DNA from: Streptomyces fodineus
Lineage (GTDB): Bacteria > Actinomycetota > Actinomycetes > Streptomycetales > Streptomycetaceae
DNA: 64,000 bases
NCBI RefSeq assembly: GCF_001735805.1
Contig: NZ_CP017248.1
Span: 4,216,001 to 4,280,000 of the forward strand
Reading direction: 5' to 3'
In this document: positions 55,332-64,000 of the stretch, in pieces
Position numbering within the stretch: the first letter of the stretch is position 1
Layout of the letters: each line of letters starts with the position of its first letter
Notes under the pieces: generated by a model
Database searches by the model: none
What the model saw: the letters and a program-made list of their open reading frames with translations, nothing else
Told to the model about the DNA's origin: nothing
Translations under genes and position numbers: made by a program

Positions 55332-55392
55332 GTTCCCGTGTGGCGGCGCCAGGATTCGAACCTGGGAAGGCTGAGCCGGCAGATTTACAGTC
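55332..55392. other. attR, 61-bp direct repeat within tRNA-Tyr
   Basis: This copy is identical over 61 bp to 39655-39715. It covers the tRNA-Tyr sequence from the anticodon region to the 3' end plus 9 bases beyond. Crossover lies somewhere within it. Confidence 0.95.
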
Positions 55393-55422
55393 TGCTCCCT
55401 TTGGCCGCTCGGGCACACCGCC
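55341..55422 (-). tRNA. tRNA-Tyr (GTA), intact copy at the AICE border
   Basis: The 82-nt class II tRNA has acceptor GGCGGTG/CGCCGCC, anticodon loop CTGTAAA with GTA, a long variable arm and T-arm GGTTCGAATCC. Its 3' part is provided by the AICE after integration, so function is preserved. Confidence 0.96.
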
Positions 55423-55645
55423 GGGTTGTGCTGCCTCGAACCCGCTTTCGGCGGTGCTCCCCGGCAACGACGTAAACAATACCCGATGCACAGGGGTGCT
55501 TCGCCACCCGGTTCATCGCCACTCCTCGGCTCGTGGGGTGGCTAGGCTGGTGCGGATGCGGCCCGGCACGACGCCGGGTCCGGCGGCCGCCGCCGCGCAC
55601 GCCGGCACGCACCCGATCCGCACCCGATACAAGGAGCCACAGGAC

Positions 55646-56134
55646 ATGGCCGACTCCAGTTTCGACATCGTCTCGAAGGTCGAGCGGCAGGAGGTCGACA
55701 ACGCCCTCAACCAGGCCGCCAAGGAGATCTCACAGCGCTACGACTTCAAGGGCGTGGGTGCCTCGATCTCGTGGTCCGGTGACAAGATCCTCATGGAGGC
55801 GAACTCCGAGGACCGGGTGAAAGCTGTCCTCGACGTCTTCCAGTCCAAGCTGATCAAGCGCGGGATCTCGCTGAAGGCGCTGGACGCGGGCGAGCCCCAG
55901 CTGTCCGGCAAGGAGTACAAGATCTTCGCGTCGATCGAGGAGGGCATCTCCCAGGAGAACGCGAAGAAGGTGGCGAAGATCATCCGGGACGAGGGCCCGA
56001 AGGGCGTGAAGGCCCAGGTCCAGGGTGACGAGCTGCGCGTCTCCTCCAAGAGCCGCGACGACCTGCAGGCCGTGATCGCGCTGCTGAAGGGCAAGGACTT
56101 CGACTTCGCGCTGCAGTTCGTGAACTACCGGTAG
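55646..56134 (+). CDS. yajQ: YajQ-family nucleotide-binding protein
   Basis: The 162-residue product has two RNP-like ferredoxin domains. It starts [20 protein letters not shown] and contains [15 protein letters not shown] and the C-terminal [18 protein letters not shown]. YajQ homologues bind cyclic di-GMP in some bacteria and nucleic acids in others; which applies here is unknown. AAGGAG lies 11 bases upstream of the ATG. It ends at a strong convergent terminator. Confidence 0.95.
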   Translation: MADSSFDIVSKVERQEVDNALNQAAKEISQRYDFKGVGASISWSGDKILMEANSEDRVKAVLDVFQSKLIKRGISLKALDAGEPQLSGKEYKIFASIEEGISQENAKKVAKIIRDEGPKGVKAQVQGDELRVSSKSRDDLQAVIALLKGKDFDFALQFVNYR

Positions 56135-56173
56135 GCGAACGGCGCAGGACCGCCGCCGGCAGGAGACCGGTGA

Positions 56174-56225
56174 CAACGTGGAGGGGTGGGCGACCCGGCG
56201 CCGGGTCGCCCACCCCTCCACGTTG
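56174..56225. terminator. Bidirectional terminator between yajQ and the GlsB-like gene
   Basis: A 52-bp perfect palindrome (arms 26 bp; outer part CAACGTGGAGGGG, centre CCCGGCGCCGGG) lies between two convergent genes. It is the largest perfect palindrome noted in the window. Confidence 0.9.
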
Positions 56226-56244
56226 CACCCCGCCTGCGCCGAGC

Positions 56245-56511
56245 TCAGTTGCGCGAGTTACCGAACAGCAGGCGGTAGACGATCAGCAGCACCAGGGAGC
56301 CGCCGATGGCCGCGGCCCAGGTGGCACCGTCGTAGAAGTTCTTGGTGATCGGATGGTGCAGCCAACGCGCCGAGATCCAGCCGCCGATGAACGCACCCGC
56401 GACGCCGATGAGGGTCGTACCGATGAACCCGCCGGGGTCGCGGCCCGGCAGGAGGACCTTGGCGATGATTCCGGCCACCAGTCCCAGGATGATCCAACCG
56501 ATGATGCTCAT
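56245..56511 (-). CDS. GlsB/YeaQ/YmgE family membrane protein
   Basis: The 88-residue protein has three hydrophobic helices and the family start MSIIGWIILGLVAGIIAKVL with PGRDPGGFIGT. It belongs to the 'transglycosylase-associated' family, often stress-linked but with no known biochemical activity. It converges with yajQ. Confidence 0.92.
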   Translation of the reverse strand: MSIIGWIILGLVAGIIAKVLLPGRDPGGFIGTTLIGVAGAFIGGWISARWLHHPITKNFYDGATWAAAIGGSLVLLIVYRLLFGNSRN

Positions 56512-56665
56512 GCGGTGAACCTGCCCTTCCACGCTGTTTGCGCACTGCCCGGCTTCTGAGAATCCGGTGAGGACCCGCTGTCCACGCGCGCGTGTTCGTG
56601 CCGCGTCGATGAAGAGGACGTCACCGGTCCACCACACGGTTGCCGCCCTCAGTAGGGTGCCGCGC

Positions 56666-57916
56666 ATGACACCTTCCGGCAGCGGGCTGCGCCGCACTCT
56701 GGGCGTGCGGGACGCCGTGATCGTCGGCCTCGGCTCGATGGTCGGGGCCGGCGTCTTCTCCGCCCTGGGCCCCGCCGCGCACGCGGCCGGTACGGGACTG
56801 CTGCCCGGCCTGGCGCTCGCGGCCGTGGTGGCCTACTGCAACGCCATGTCCTCGGCCCGTCTCGCGGCCCGCTACCCCGCCTCAGGCGGGACGTACGTGT
56901 ACGGGCGGGAACGGCTGGGCCCCTTCTGGGGATATCTCGCCGGCTGGGCGTTCGTGGTCGGCAAGACGGCGTCCTGCGCAGCCATGGCGCTCACCGTGGG
57001 CGCGTACGTCTGGCCGGGGCAGGCGCACGCGGTGGCGGTCGCGACCGTGGTGGCCCTGACGGCCGTGAACTACGGCGGCATCCAGAAGTCGGCGTGGCTC
57101 ACGCGCGTGATCGTGGCGGTGGTGCTGGCCGTTCTGGCGGCCGTGGTGACCGTCTGCCTGGCCTCCGGGCGGGCCGACGCCGGGCGGCTGGACATCGGGC
57201 TGTCGTCGGGCGCGGGCGGGGTGCTTCAGGCGGCGGGGCTGCTGTTCTTCGCGTTCGCCGGGTACGCGCGGATCGCGACCCTCGGGGAGGAGGTACGGGA
57301 TCCGGAGCGCACGATTCCGCGCGCGATCCCGCTGGCCCTGGGGATCGCACTTGTGGTGTACGCGTGCGTGGCCGTCGCGGTGCTCGGTGTCCTTGGCGCG
57401 GGACGGCTCGGACAGGCGGCGGCTCCCCTGGCCGACGCGGTGCGGGCGGCCGGCGTGCCAGGGCTCGTGCCCGTGGTGCGGGCCGGGGCGGCGGTGGCGG
57501 CGCTCGGCTCGCTGCTCGCGCTGATCCTGGGCGTGTCCCGTACGACGCTCGCCATGGCCCGGGACGGGCATCTGCCGGACGCGCTGGCGGCCGTGCACCC
57601 GCGTTTCCAGGTGCCGCACCGGGCCGAGCTGGCCGTGGGCGCTGTGGTCGCCGTACTGGCCGCGATGGTGGACGTGCGCGGCGCGATCGGCTTCTCGTCC
57701 TTCGGAGTGCTCGCCTACTACGCCGTCGCCAACGCTTCCGCATGGACGCTGAGTCCGGCCCCGTCGGCCCGTGTGGTGCCCGTGGTGGGGCTGCTGGGCT
57801 GCGCCACGCTGGCGTTCGCGCTGCCCGCCGTCTCGGTGGCTGTGGGAGCCGGCGTGCTCGCGGTGGGCGTGGTGGCCTATGGCGTACGGCGAGGGGTGTG
57901 GCGGCGCGGCCGGTGA
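56666..57916 (+). CDS. APC-family amino acid permease
   Basis: The 416-residue transporter has about 11-12 membrane helices. The start VIVGLGSMVGAGVFSALGPA matches the unwound helix 1 of APC carriers; GGTYVYGRERLGPFWGYLAG and FFAFAGYARIATLGEEVRDP are later family motifs. It probably exchanges or imports an amino acid or amine; the substrate cannot be told. The ATG is preceded by AGGGTG. Confidence 0.92.
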   Translation: MTPSGSGLRRTLGVRDAVIVGLGSMVGAGVFSALGPAAHAAGTGLLPGLALAAVVAYCNAMSSARLAARYPASGGTYVYGRERLGPFWGYLAGWAFVVGKTASCAAMALTVGAYVWPGQAHAVAVATVVALTAVNYGGIQKSAWLTRVIVAVVLAVLAAVVTVCLASGRADAGRLDIGLSSGAGGVLQAAGLLFFAFAGYARIATLGEEVRDPERTIPRAIPLALGIALVVYACVAVAVLGVLGAGRLGQAAAPLADAVRAAGVPGLVPVVRAGAAVAALGSLLALILGVSRTTLAMARDGHLPDALAAVHPRFQVPHRAELAVGAVVAVLAAMVDVRGAIGFSSFGVLAYYAVANASAWTLSPAPSARVVPVVGLLGCATLAFALPAVSVAVGAGVLAVGVVAYGVRRGVWRRGR

Positions 57917-57953
57917 CGCGCCGTCAGCGCGCACTGCGCCGCACCCGCCCGTG

Positions 57954-57997
57954 GTGCTCTCCGCACGCGCGCGTGGTGCTCTCCGCACGCGCGCGTG
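57954..57997. repeat. Tandem 22-bp duplication carrying CACGCGCGCGTG
   Basis: Two perfect copies of GTGCTCTCCGCACGCGCGCG(TG) lie at 57954-57975 and 57976-57997, between the convergent permease and yccF genes. Each ends in the CACGCGCGCGTG palindrome repeated in this window. Confidence 0.9.
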
Positions 57998-58019
57998 ATG
58001 CCGCTTCCCGGCGGCTCGC

Positions 58020-58412
58020 TCAGAGGGCCGTGAACGGCTGGTCCGTGGGGACGATTTCGCGGCCCAGCGGCAGCAGGGAGACCGGGATCAGCTTGAAGTT
58101 GGCGATGCCGAACGGGATGCCGATGATCGTGATGCACAGGGCGATACCGGTGACGATGTGCGCGATCGCCAGCCACCAGCCGGCCAGGACCAGCCACAGC
58201 ACGTTGCCGATGCACGAGGGGGCGCCCGCGTCCCGGCGCTCGACCGTGGTGTACCCGAAGGGCCACAGGGCGTAGACGCCGATACGGAAGGCGGCGATGC
58301 CGAACGGGATGCCGATGATCGTGATGCACAGCAGGACGCCGGCGAACAGGTAGCCGAGGAACAGCCAGAAGCCGCTCAGGATGAGCCAAATGACGTTCAG
58401 GATGGTCTTCAC
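58020..58412 (-). CDS. YccF-domain membrane protein
   Basis: The 130-residue protein contains two YccF repeats, each with a hydrophobic helix followed by [12 protein letters not shown] (about residues 29-40 and again near 93-104). The family is an inner-membrane domain of unknown function. The GTG start overlaps the htpX stop (GTGA), so the two are translationally coupled. Confidence 0.93.
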   Translation of the reverse strand: MKTILNVIWLILSGFWLFLGYLFAGVLLCITIIGIPFGIAAFRIGVYALWPFGYTTVERRDAGAPSCIGNVLWLVLAGWWLAIAHIVTGIALCITIIGIPFGIANFKLIPVSLLPLGREIVPTDQPFTAL

Positions 58413-59272
58413 TGGTAGCGACCTGCCATCTTCTCGAGCCGGGCGATGCGGTCCGCCATCGGCGGATGGGTGGAAAACATCTTGGTCAGTCCCTGACCCG
58501 CGCGGAACGGGTTCGCGATCATCATGTGGCTCGCGGTCTCGATCCGAGGTTCAGGCGGCAGTGGCAGCTGCTGGGTGCCGACCTCCAGCTTGCGCAGGGC
58601 ACCGGCGAGGGCCAGCGGGTCGCCGGTGAGCTGCGCGCCGGAGGCGTCCGCCTCGTACTCGCGGGAGCGGCTGATGGCCAGCTGGATGAGGCTGGCGGCG
58701 AGCGGGCCGAGGATCATGATCAGGAGCAGGCCGAGCAGACCGGGGCCGTCGTCGTCGTCCGAGCGGCCCACCGGGATGAGCCAGGCGAAGTTCACCAGGA
58801 ACATGATCACCGAGGCGAGCGCGCCGGCCACCGAGGAGATGAGGATGTCCCGGTTGTAGACGTGGCTGAGCTCATGGCCGATGACACCGCGCAGCTCGCG
58901 CTCGTCCAGCAGGCGCAGGATGCCCTCGGTGCAGCACACGGCGGCGTTGCGCGGGTTGCGGCCCGTGGCGAAGGCGTTGGGGGCCTCCGTGGGCGAGATG
59001 TACAGGCGGGGCATGGGCTGGCGGGCCTGCGTGGACAGCTCGCGGACCATGCGGTACAGCGCCGGGGCCTCGAACTCGCTGACCGGACGGGCGCGCATCG
59101 CGCGGAGCGCCAGCTTGTCGCTGTTCCAGTACGCGTACGCGTTCGTACCGAGGGCGACCAGGACGGCGACGATCAGGCCGGTGCGGCCGAAGAAGCTGCC
59201 GATGGCGATGATGAGTGCGGACAGTCCCCCGAGGAGTACTGCGGTCCTGAGCCCGTTGTGCCGGCGGTGCAC
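58409..59272 (-). CDS. htpX: HtpX-type membrane zinc metalloprotease
   Basis: The 287-residue M48 peptidase takes part in membrane-protein quality control. It has N-terminal membrane helices ([35 protein letters not shown]), the zinc motif HELSH (with YNRD next), the distal Glu in [11 protein letters not shown], and [15 protein letters not shown] at the end. The GTG at 59272 is chosen because GGAGG lies seven bases upstream; the longer open frame is not conserved-looking. Confidence 0.95.
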   Translation of the reverse strand: MHRRHNGLRTAVLLGGLSALIIAIGSFFGRTGLIVAVLVALGTNAYAYWNSDKLALRAMRARPVSEFEAPALYRMVRELSTQARQPMPRLYISPTEAPNAFATGRNPRNAAVCCTEGILRLLDERELRGVIGHELSHVYNRDILISSVAGALASVIMFLVNFAWLIPVGRSDDDDGPGLLGLLLIMILGPLAASLIQLAISRSREYEADASGAQLTGDPLALAGALRKLEVGTQQLPLPPEPRIETASHMMIANPFRAGQGLTKMFSTHPPMADRIARLEKMAGRYQ

Positions 59273-59507
59273 CGTACGCCCTCCAAGTCGTGCAGCAGGG
59301 GAACACTTTGGTCCAGTGGACCCTCCCGCTTGTGACAACGCCAGGCGGCGGCCACGAGTTCCCTGCTGCCTGCGCGGGCGGCGCTCGGCCGTACGGGTGA
59401 CGTGCTCGTTCGCGCTCACGCGCGCGTGGCGGTACGAGTGCGCCACGCGCGCGGGGCGGCATCCCGGAGCCGTCCGGTGTCCCCCGCGGGACGGTCCGGC
59501 GGCTTTC

Positions 59508-61025
59508 TCAGAACAGGCCGGTGGCCGCGAAGCGAAGGACCAGCTGGGGTGCTCCGGACAGGGCGACGCCGAGTACGCCGGTGAGGGCGAGGGCTGCCGT
59601 GAGGGGGGCGGGGACGCGGTGCCGGGCGGGCTCGCCCTCGGGGGCGCGGAACAGCAGGGCCGTCCACTCCAGGTAGTAGAAGAGGGCGATCACCACGTTG
59701 ACGGCCATGACGACGGCGAGCCAGCCGAGGCCCGCGTCGACGGCCGACGAGAACACGGTGACCTTGGCGAACAGCCCGATGATCCCCGGCGGCAGCCCGG
59801 CAAGGCACAACAGGAAGAACGCCAGCAGGAGCGCGGTGAGCGGGTTCGCGGCGTACAGGCCCCGGTAGTCCGCGATCCGGTTCAGGGCCCGGCTACGGCC
59901 CACCAGGGCGGCCACCGCGAACGCGCCGAGGTTCACGGCGGCGTACATCAGCGCGTAGGCCACCGTGGAGCCGATGGCCTTCTGTGGGTCCTTGGCGTAG
60001 CCGGCCGCGGCGATCGGTACCAGCAGGTAGCCGGCCTGGCCGACGGAGGACCAGGCGAGCAGCCGTACGGCGCTGTACGCGCGCGTGGCCTGCTGGCGCA
60101 GGGCGCCGACGTTGCCGACGGTCATGGTGAGCGCGGCCAGCACGGCGAGCGCGGGGCCCCAGACGTCGGCGTACGACGGGAACGCGACGACGGTGACGAG
60201 GATCAGGCCGGAGAAGCCGACCGCCTTGCCGACGACCGACAGGTAGGCGGCGACGGGCAGCGGCGCGCCGACGTAGGTGTCGGGCACCCAGAAGTGGAAG
60301 GGGACGGCGGCCGTCTTGAAGGCGAAGCCGATCAGGGTGAGGACGACACCCGCCTGGGCGAGCGTGTGCAGCTGGCCGCCGACGTGTGGCAGGCGCTGGG
60401 CGACCTGGGTGAGGTAGAGGGTGCCGGTGGAGGCGTAGACGAAGCTGATGCCCATCAGGCTGACCGCGGTGGCCGTCACCGAGGACAGAAAGAACTTCAG
60501 GGCGGCCTCGGAGGACCGCTTGTCGCCGTGCCGGATACCGACGAGGGCGAACGCGGGCAGGGAGGCGACCTCCAGGGCGACGATCAGCGTGGCCAGGTCG
60601 CGGGAGGCGGGCAGCAGGGCGGCGCCGGCCGCGGAGGACAGCAGCAGGAACCAGAACTCCCCCGGCGGCACGCGGCGCTGGTCGTCCTCGAGGTTCGTGA
60701 CGGACAGCAGGGCCGCGAGGAGCGCGCCGCCGAGGACCAGGAACTGGATGACGAGCGTGAAGTGGTCGGCGGTGTAGCTGCACGCGCGCGTGGCGCCGTT
60801 CACGCAGAAGGTGCTGCGGTCGCCGTCCAGCAGGGGCAGCAGCATCAGCGCGGCCACGGCCAGTCCGGCGACCGAGACCCAGCCGAGGACGGCCTTGCGG
60901 GCCTCGGGCAGGAACAGGTCGGCGACCAGGACCACCAGTCCCACCGCGGCGGCGATGGTCGGCGGGGCGACGGCGAGCCAGTCGACGGACTGGACCAGCG
61001 ACTCGGCGAGGGGCTGGGCGCTCAT
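59508..61025 (-). CDS. nuoN: NADH-quinone oxidoreductase subunit N
   Basis: This is an antiporter-like proton-pumping subunit of complex I, 505 residues with about 14 membrane helices. Typical segments are [18 protein letters not shown] (with the conserved Lys) and [14 protein letters not shown]. The ATG overlaps the nuoM stop (ATGA). Its position next to htpX suggests the second, partial nuo cluster of streptomycetes; that is from recollection of S. coelicolor order. Confidence 0.96.
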   Translation of the reverse strand: MSAQPLAESLVQSVDWLAVAPPTIAAAVGLVVLVADLFLPEARKAVLGWVSVAGLAVAALMLLPLLDGDRSTFCVNGATRACSYTADHFTLVIQFLVLGGALLAALLSVTNLEDDQRRVPPGEFWFLLLSSAAGAALLPASRDLATLIVALEVASLPAFALVGIRHGDKRSSEAALKFFLSSVTATAVSLMGISFVYASTGTLYLTQVAQRLPHVGGQLHTLAQAGVVLTLIGFAFKTAAVPFHFWVPDTYVGAPLPVAAYLSVVGKAVGFSGLILVTVVAFPSYADVWGPALAVLAALTMTVGNVGALRQQATRAYSAVRLLAWSSVGQAGYLLVPIAAAGYAKDPQKAIGSTVAYALMYAAVNLGAFAVAALVGRSRALNRIADYRGLYAANPLTALLLAFFLLCLAGLPPGIIGLFAKVTVFSSAVDAGLGWLAVVMAVNVVIALFYYLEWTALLFRAPEGEPARHRVPAPLTAALALTGVLGVALSGAPQLVLRFAATGLF

Positions 61026-62596
61026 CGGGTGCCTCCTGCGAGGAGCTGGTGCACGGCCGGGTCGGTCAGGCCGAGCAGCGCCCTCGGCCACAGTCCGGCG
61101 ACGACGGTGAGGGCGACGAGCGGTGTCCAGGCCGCGAACTCGTAGCCGCGTACGTCGACGAGCTTCGGGACCTCCTGCTCGACGCCGCCCATGCAGACGC
61201 GGCGGACCACGATCAGCATGTACGCGGCCGTCAGCAGGGTGCCGAACGCACCGATCGCCATGAAGGTGAGGAAGGCCGGCCGGCTGAGGTCGGCGGCGGG
61301 CTTGAACGCGCCGAACAGGGCCAGCATCTCGCCCCAGAACCCGGCGAGTCCGGGCAGGCCGAGCGAAGCGACGGCGCCGAAGGCGAGCAGGCCGCCGAGC
61401 CGCGGGGCCCTGCCGTACAGCGCGGCGCCGGTCTCCTCGGCCAGGGCGTCCAGGTCGGTGGTGCCGGTGCGGTCCTTCAGCGCGCCGACCAGGAAGAAGA
61501 GGAGGCCGGTGATGAGGCCGTGGGCGATGTTGGCGAACAGGGCGCCGTTGACGCCGGTCGGGGTCATGGTGGCGATGCCCAGCAGGACGAAGCCCATGTG
61601 GCCGACGGAGGAGTAGGCGATCAGCCGCTTGAGGTCCCCCTTCGCGCCCCGCTTGGCGAGGGCCAGGCAGGCCAGGGATCCGTAGATGATCCCGACGACG
61701 GCGAACGCGGCGAGGTACGGCGCGAAGGTGTGGAAACCGTGCGGCGCCACCGGCAGCAGGATGCGGACGAACCCGTACGTACCCATCTTCAGCAGGACAC
61801 CGGCCAGCAGGACCGAGCCGACGGTCGGCGCGGCGGTGTGGGCGTCCGGCAGCCAGCTGTGCAGCGGCCACATCGGCGACTTGACCGCGAGCCCGATCCC
61901 GATCGCCAGAACGGCGATGACCTGCACGGATGCGGTCAGCGACCGGCCGTTGTCAGTGGCGAGTGCCACCATGTCGAATGTGCCCGCCTTGATTCCGATC
62001 AGGAGCAGGCCGAGCAGCATGACGACGGAGCCGAGCAGCGTGAACAGGATGAACTTCCACGCGGCCCGGGCCCGCCCCTCGCCGCCCCAGCGGGCGATGA
62101 GGAAGTACATCGGGATGAGCACCATCTCGAACGCGAGGAAGAACAGCAGCAGGTCGAGGACGGCGAAGGTCGCGAGGGTGCCGGACTCGAGCAGGAGCAG
62201 CAGCGCGACGAACGCCTTCGGGGAGCCGCCCGCGGGCGGCTTGAAGTAGGAGTACAGCGCGCAGAGGAAGGTCAGCAGCGCGGTCAGGACGACAAGGGGG
62301 AGGGAGATGCCGTCGATGCCGAGGTGGATCCGCACGTCGAGCGCGGGGATCCAGCTGATGTCGGTCGTGGCCTGCATCTTCGACGGATGGTCGTGGTCGA
62401 AGCCGAGCGCGAGGACGATCGCGGCGATGAGGATCGCGCCGGTCACGGTGACGCCGTGCCGCAGCACGGCCTGCGCGGGTGACTTCCCCTTCAGCCCGGG
62501 CGGCGCGGGCAGGAGGGCGGCGACGGCGCCGAGGAGCGGGCCGACGACGACGAATGCCAGAAGAAACTGCATCACGGACTCGTTGATATCGATCAC
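61022..62596 (-). CDS. nuoM: NADH-quinone oxidoreductase subunit M
   Basis: This is an antiporter-like subunit of complex I, 524 residues from a GTG at 62596 (an ATG at 62572 is also possible). Conserved GIDGISLPLVVLTALLTFL, KSPMWPLHSWLPDAHTAAP and YSSVGHMGFVLLG are present; the channel Lys and Glu residues appear intact. It starts seven bases after nuoL and overlaps nuoN. Confidence 0.96.
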   Translation of the reverse strand: MIDINESVMQFLLAFVVVGPLLGAVAALLPAPPGLKGKSPAQAVLRHGVTVTGAILIAAIVLALGFDHDHPSKMQATTDISWIPALDVRIHLGIDGISLPLVVLTALLTFLCALYSYFKPPAGGSPKAFVALLLLLESGTLATFAVLDLLLFFLAFEMVLIPMYFLIARWGGEGRARAAWKFILFTLLGSVVMLLGLLLIGIKAGTFDMVALATDNGRSLTASVQVIAVLAIGIGLAVKSPMWPLHSWLPDAHTAAPTVGSVLLAGVLLKMGTYGFVRILLPVAPHGFHTFAPYLAAFAVVGIIYGSLACLALAKRGAKGDLKRLIAYSSVGHMGFVLLGIATMTPTGVNGALFANIAHGLITGLLFFLVGALKDRTGTTDLDALAEETGAALYGRAPRLGGLLAFGAVASLGLPGLAGFWGEMLALFGAFKPAADLSRPAFLTFMAIGAFGTLLTAAYMLIVVRRVCMGGVEQEVPKLVDVRGYEFAAWTPLVALTVVAGLWPRALLGLTDPAVHQLLAGGTR

Positions 62597-62602
62597 GCCT
62601 GC

Positions 62603-64000
62603 TCACGCTCCCGTGGCGACGAGGACGACGGCGACCGCCAGGACGACGGTGCCGGCGAGCAGCGCGCTCACATAGGTCTGCACATTGCCGGTCTGCGCCC
62701 GCCGTACGGCGGCCCCGAGCACCCGGGGCAGGGCGGCCGCGCCGCTTACGTAGGCCTCGACGACCTCGCGGTCGAGGAAGCGGACGAGACTCGCTCCGGC
62801 CTGCACCGGGCGGACGAACAGCGCCGCGTACACGGCGTCCAGGTGGAAGCCGGCGGCCGCCGACCGGTGCAGCGGGCCGAGCAGCAGCCGACCGGGGTCG
62901 GCCGGGTCGGGGGCGTAGGCGATGTCGCCGTAGGCCGGCTCGTGGGTGGCGATGGCCTCGGCCTCGACCAGGCCGGCGTCGCCCTCGGGGTGGGCGGCGA
63001 CCGCGCCCAGCGGGACCCGGGTGGCGAGCTGGGTGGTGCGCTGCCAGGCGCCGTAGGTGAGCAGCCCGCCGACCAGGGCGAGGCCCGTGCCGAGGATGGA
63101 GGTGAGCGGTGTCGGGGTCAGGTCGCGGCCGTCGAACCAGCCGGGCAGCGAGCGGTAGGCGAGCCCGCCGAAGGCCAGGGACGGCACGGCGAGGACCCAC
63201 AGCACCACGGTCATCGTCAGCGGCTGGCGCCCGTGGTCGGGGGCCTCGGCGCCCCGGCCGCGGAAGGCCAGCAGCCACAGCCGGGTCGCATACGCGGCGG
63301 TGAGCAGCGCGGTGAGCAGGCCGGCGACGAGGACGATCCAGCCGGCGGCGCCGGGCGCGTGGTCGGTGTTCCCGGTGGCGACGTGCTCGGCGGCGCCGAG
63401 GACGGACTCCTTGGAGAAGAAGCCGCTGAACGGCGGGATCGCGGCGAGCGCGAGGAGTGCCACGGTCATCGTCCAGTAGGCGTCGGGGACGCGGTCGCGC
63501 AGGCCGTGCATGCGGGACATGGCGGCGAGCGAGTTGGTGCCGGCGGCGTGGATGATCACGCCGGCCGCGAGGAACAGCAGTGCCTTGAAGGCGCCGTGCG
63601 AGAGGAGGTGGAAGACGGCGGCACCGCGGTCGCCGACGGCCAGGGCGCCGGTCATGTAGCCGAGCTGGCCGATCGTCGAGTAGGCGAGGACGCGCTTGAT
63701 GTCGTCCTGGGCGAGCGCGGCGAGTCCGGAGCCGGCCATCGTGACGGCGGCCATGACGGCCAGCACGATCATCGCGGCCTGGGAGGCTTCGAAGACGGGG
63801 AGGAGTCGGGCGATGAAGTAGACACCGGCGGCGACCATCGTCGCGGCGTGGATCAGCGCCGAGACGGGCGTCGGGCCCGCCATCGCGTCAGGCAACCAGG
63901 TGTGCAGCGGGAACTGCGCCGACTTGCCCGCGACGCCCGCGAGGAGCAGCAGGGCGATCAGCGTCGGGTGGTGCAGATTGCCGCTCGCGACGGCGCCGAG
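62603..64000 (-). CDS. nuoL: NADH-quinone oxidoreductase subunit L, 3' part
   Basis: This is the C-terminal 465 residues of the NuoL antiporter-like subunit; the start lies beyond the right edge. GKSAQFPLHTWLPDAMAGPT and YSTIGQLGYMTGAL mark the core. The later part contains the lateral amphipathic helix region and final membrane helix. It is the first of the nuoL-M-N run visible here. Confidence 0.95.
   Translation of the reverse strand, partial: LGAVASGNLHHPTLIALLLLAGVAGKSAQFPLHTWLPDAMAGPTPVSALIHAATMVAAGVYFIARLLPVFEASQAAMIVLAVMAAVTMAGSGLAALAQDDIKRVLAYSTIGQLGYMTGALAVGDRGAAVFHLLSHGAFKALLFLAAGVIIHAAGTNSLAAMSRMHGLRDRVPDAYWTMTVALLALAAIPPFSGFFSKESVLGAAEHVATGNTDHAPGAAGWIVLVAGLLTALLTAAYATRLWLLAFRGRGAEAPDHGRQPLTMTVVLWVLAVPSLAFGGLAYRSLPGWFDGRDLTPTPLTSILGTGLALVGGLLTYGAWQRTTQLATRVPLGAVAAHPEGDAGLVEAEAIATHEPAYGDIAYAPDPADPGRLLLGPLHRSAAAGFHLDAVYAALFVRPVQAGASLVRFLDREVVEAYVSGAAALPRVLGAAVRRAQTGNVQTYVSALLAGTVVLAVAVVLVATGA

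Larger units (their letters stand above)
39655..55392. mobile_element. SLP1/pSAM2-type AICE integrated in tRNA-Tyr
   Basis: This is an integrative and conjugative element of about 15.7 kb bounded by 61-bp perfect direct repeats. It carries integrase and Xis at the tRNA end, a TraB-like FtsK translocase, spread-type membrane proteins, a Prim-Pol/ATPase replication module and SSB. Regulators (GntR-Nudix and XRE) are at the far end. SLP1 of S. coelicolor uses the same tRNA type. All core genes look intact, so the element may be able to excise and transfer. Confidence 0.93.

Noticed and set aside
55425-55645. An N-terminal extension of yajQ
   Set aside because: The frame is open, but the sequence overlaps tRNA-Tyr and is low complexity. 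The ATG at 55646 has AAGGAG and matches the family length.

Overview
The window is high-GC actinobacterial DNA and almost certainly comes from a Streptomyces chromosome. The evidence is the codon use, the gene order around the ribosomal and RNA polymerase operons, the DUF397/XRE/ATPase trio, and an SLP1/pSAM2-type actinomycete integrative and conjugative element (AICE) in a tRNA-Tyr gene. Gene names come from reading the translations and from family knowledge; no searches were run.

Positions 1-24922 are mainly information-processing genes, mostly on the minus strand. The S10 operon starts here (rpsJ, then rplC running off the left edge). After a small regulatory module come tuf, fusA, rpsG and rpsL (str operon), rpoC and rpoB, rplL and rplJ, a lipoprotein, rplA and rplK, nusG, secE and tRNA-Trp. 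Two divergent metabolic genes follow on the plus strand, an aminotransferase and an adenosine deaminase. Several promoters, terminators and leader hairpins are readable. RpoB carries Asn at residue 442, the position equivalent to E. coli Ser531 in the rifampicin pocket.

Positions 25065-39560 are mixed. Two TetR modules have visible operators: one next to an NAD(P)-binding protein, one controlling an MFS drug exporter. Around them lie murB, two MaoC-type dehydratases, rpmG, tRNA-Met, tRNA-Thr, an IS110-family insertion, an amidohydrolase, small Streptomyces-specific proteins (one DUF6233-like), a SLATT-like membrane protein and an AhpD-like protein. Intergenic DNA here and near 56-60 kb is rich in the palindrome CACGCGCGCGTG.

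Positions 39655-55392 are an AICE bounded by perfect 61-bp direct repeats. The right repeat lies in an intact tRNA-Tyr, the left in a remnant of it. In order the element has: a GntR-Nudix fusion that looks like a repressor joined to a Pif-type immunity factor; an XRE regulator; a control region with paired operators; small accessory genes; a DUF2637 spread protein; a basic membrane protein; a TraB/FtsK DNA translocase; a six-unit 12-bp GACAAG array that is a candidate clt site; more small genes; SSB; a Prim-Pol protein; a DUF3631 ATPase; a CCGCAAC-repeat region (candidate origin or Xis site); Xis; and integrase. A third operator copy lies just before the GntR-Nudix gene, which links that regulator to the transfer/replication operon.

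Positions 55425-64000 return to the chromosome: yajQ, a GlsB/YeaQ-type membrane protein, an APC permease, yccF, htpX, and nuoN, nuoM and partial nuoL of a complex I cluster.
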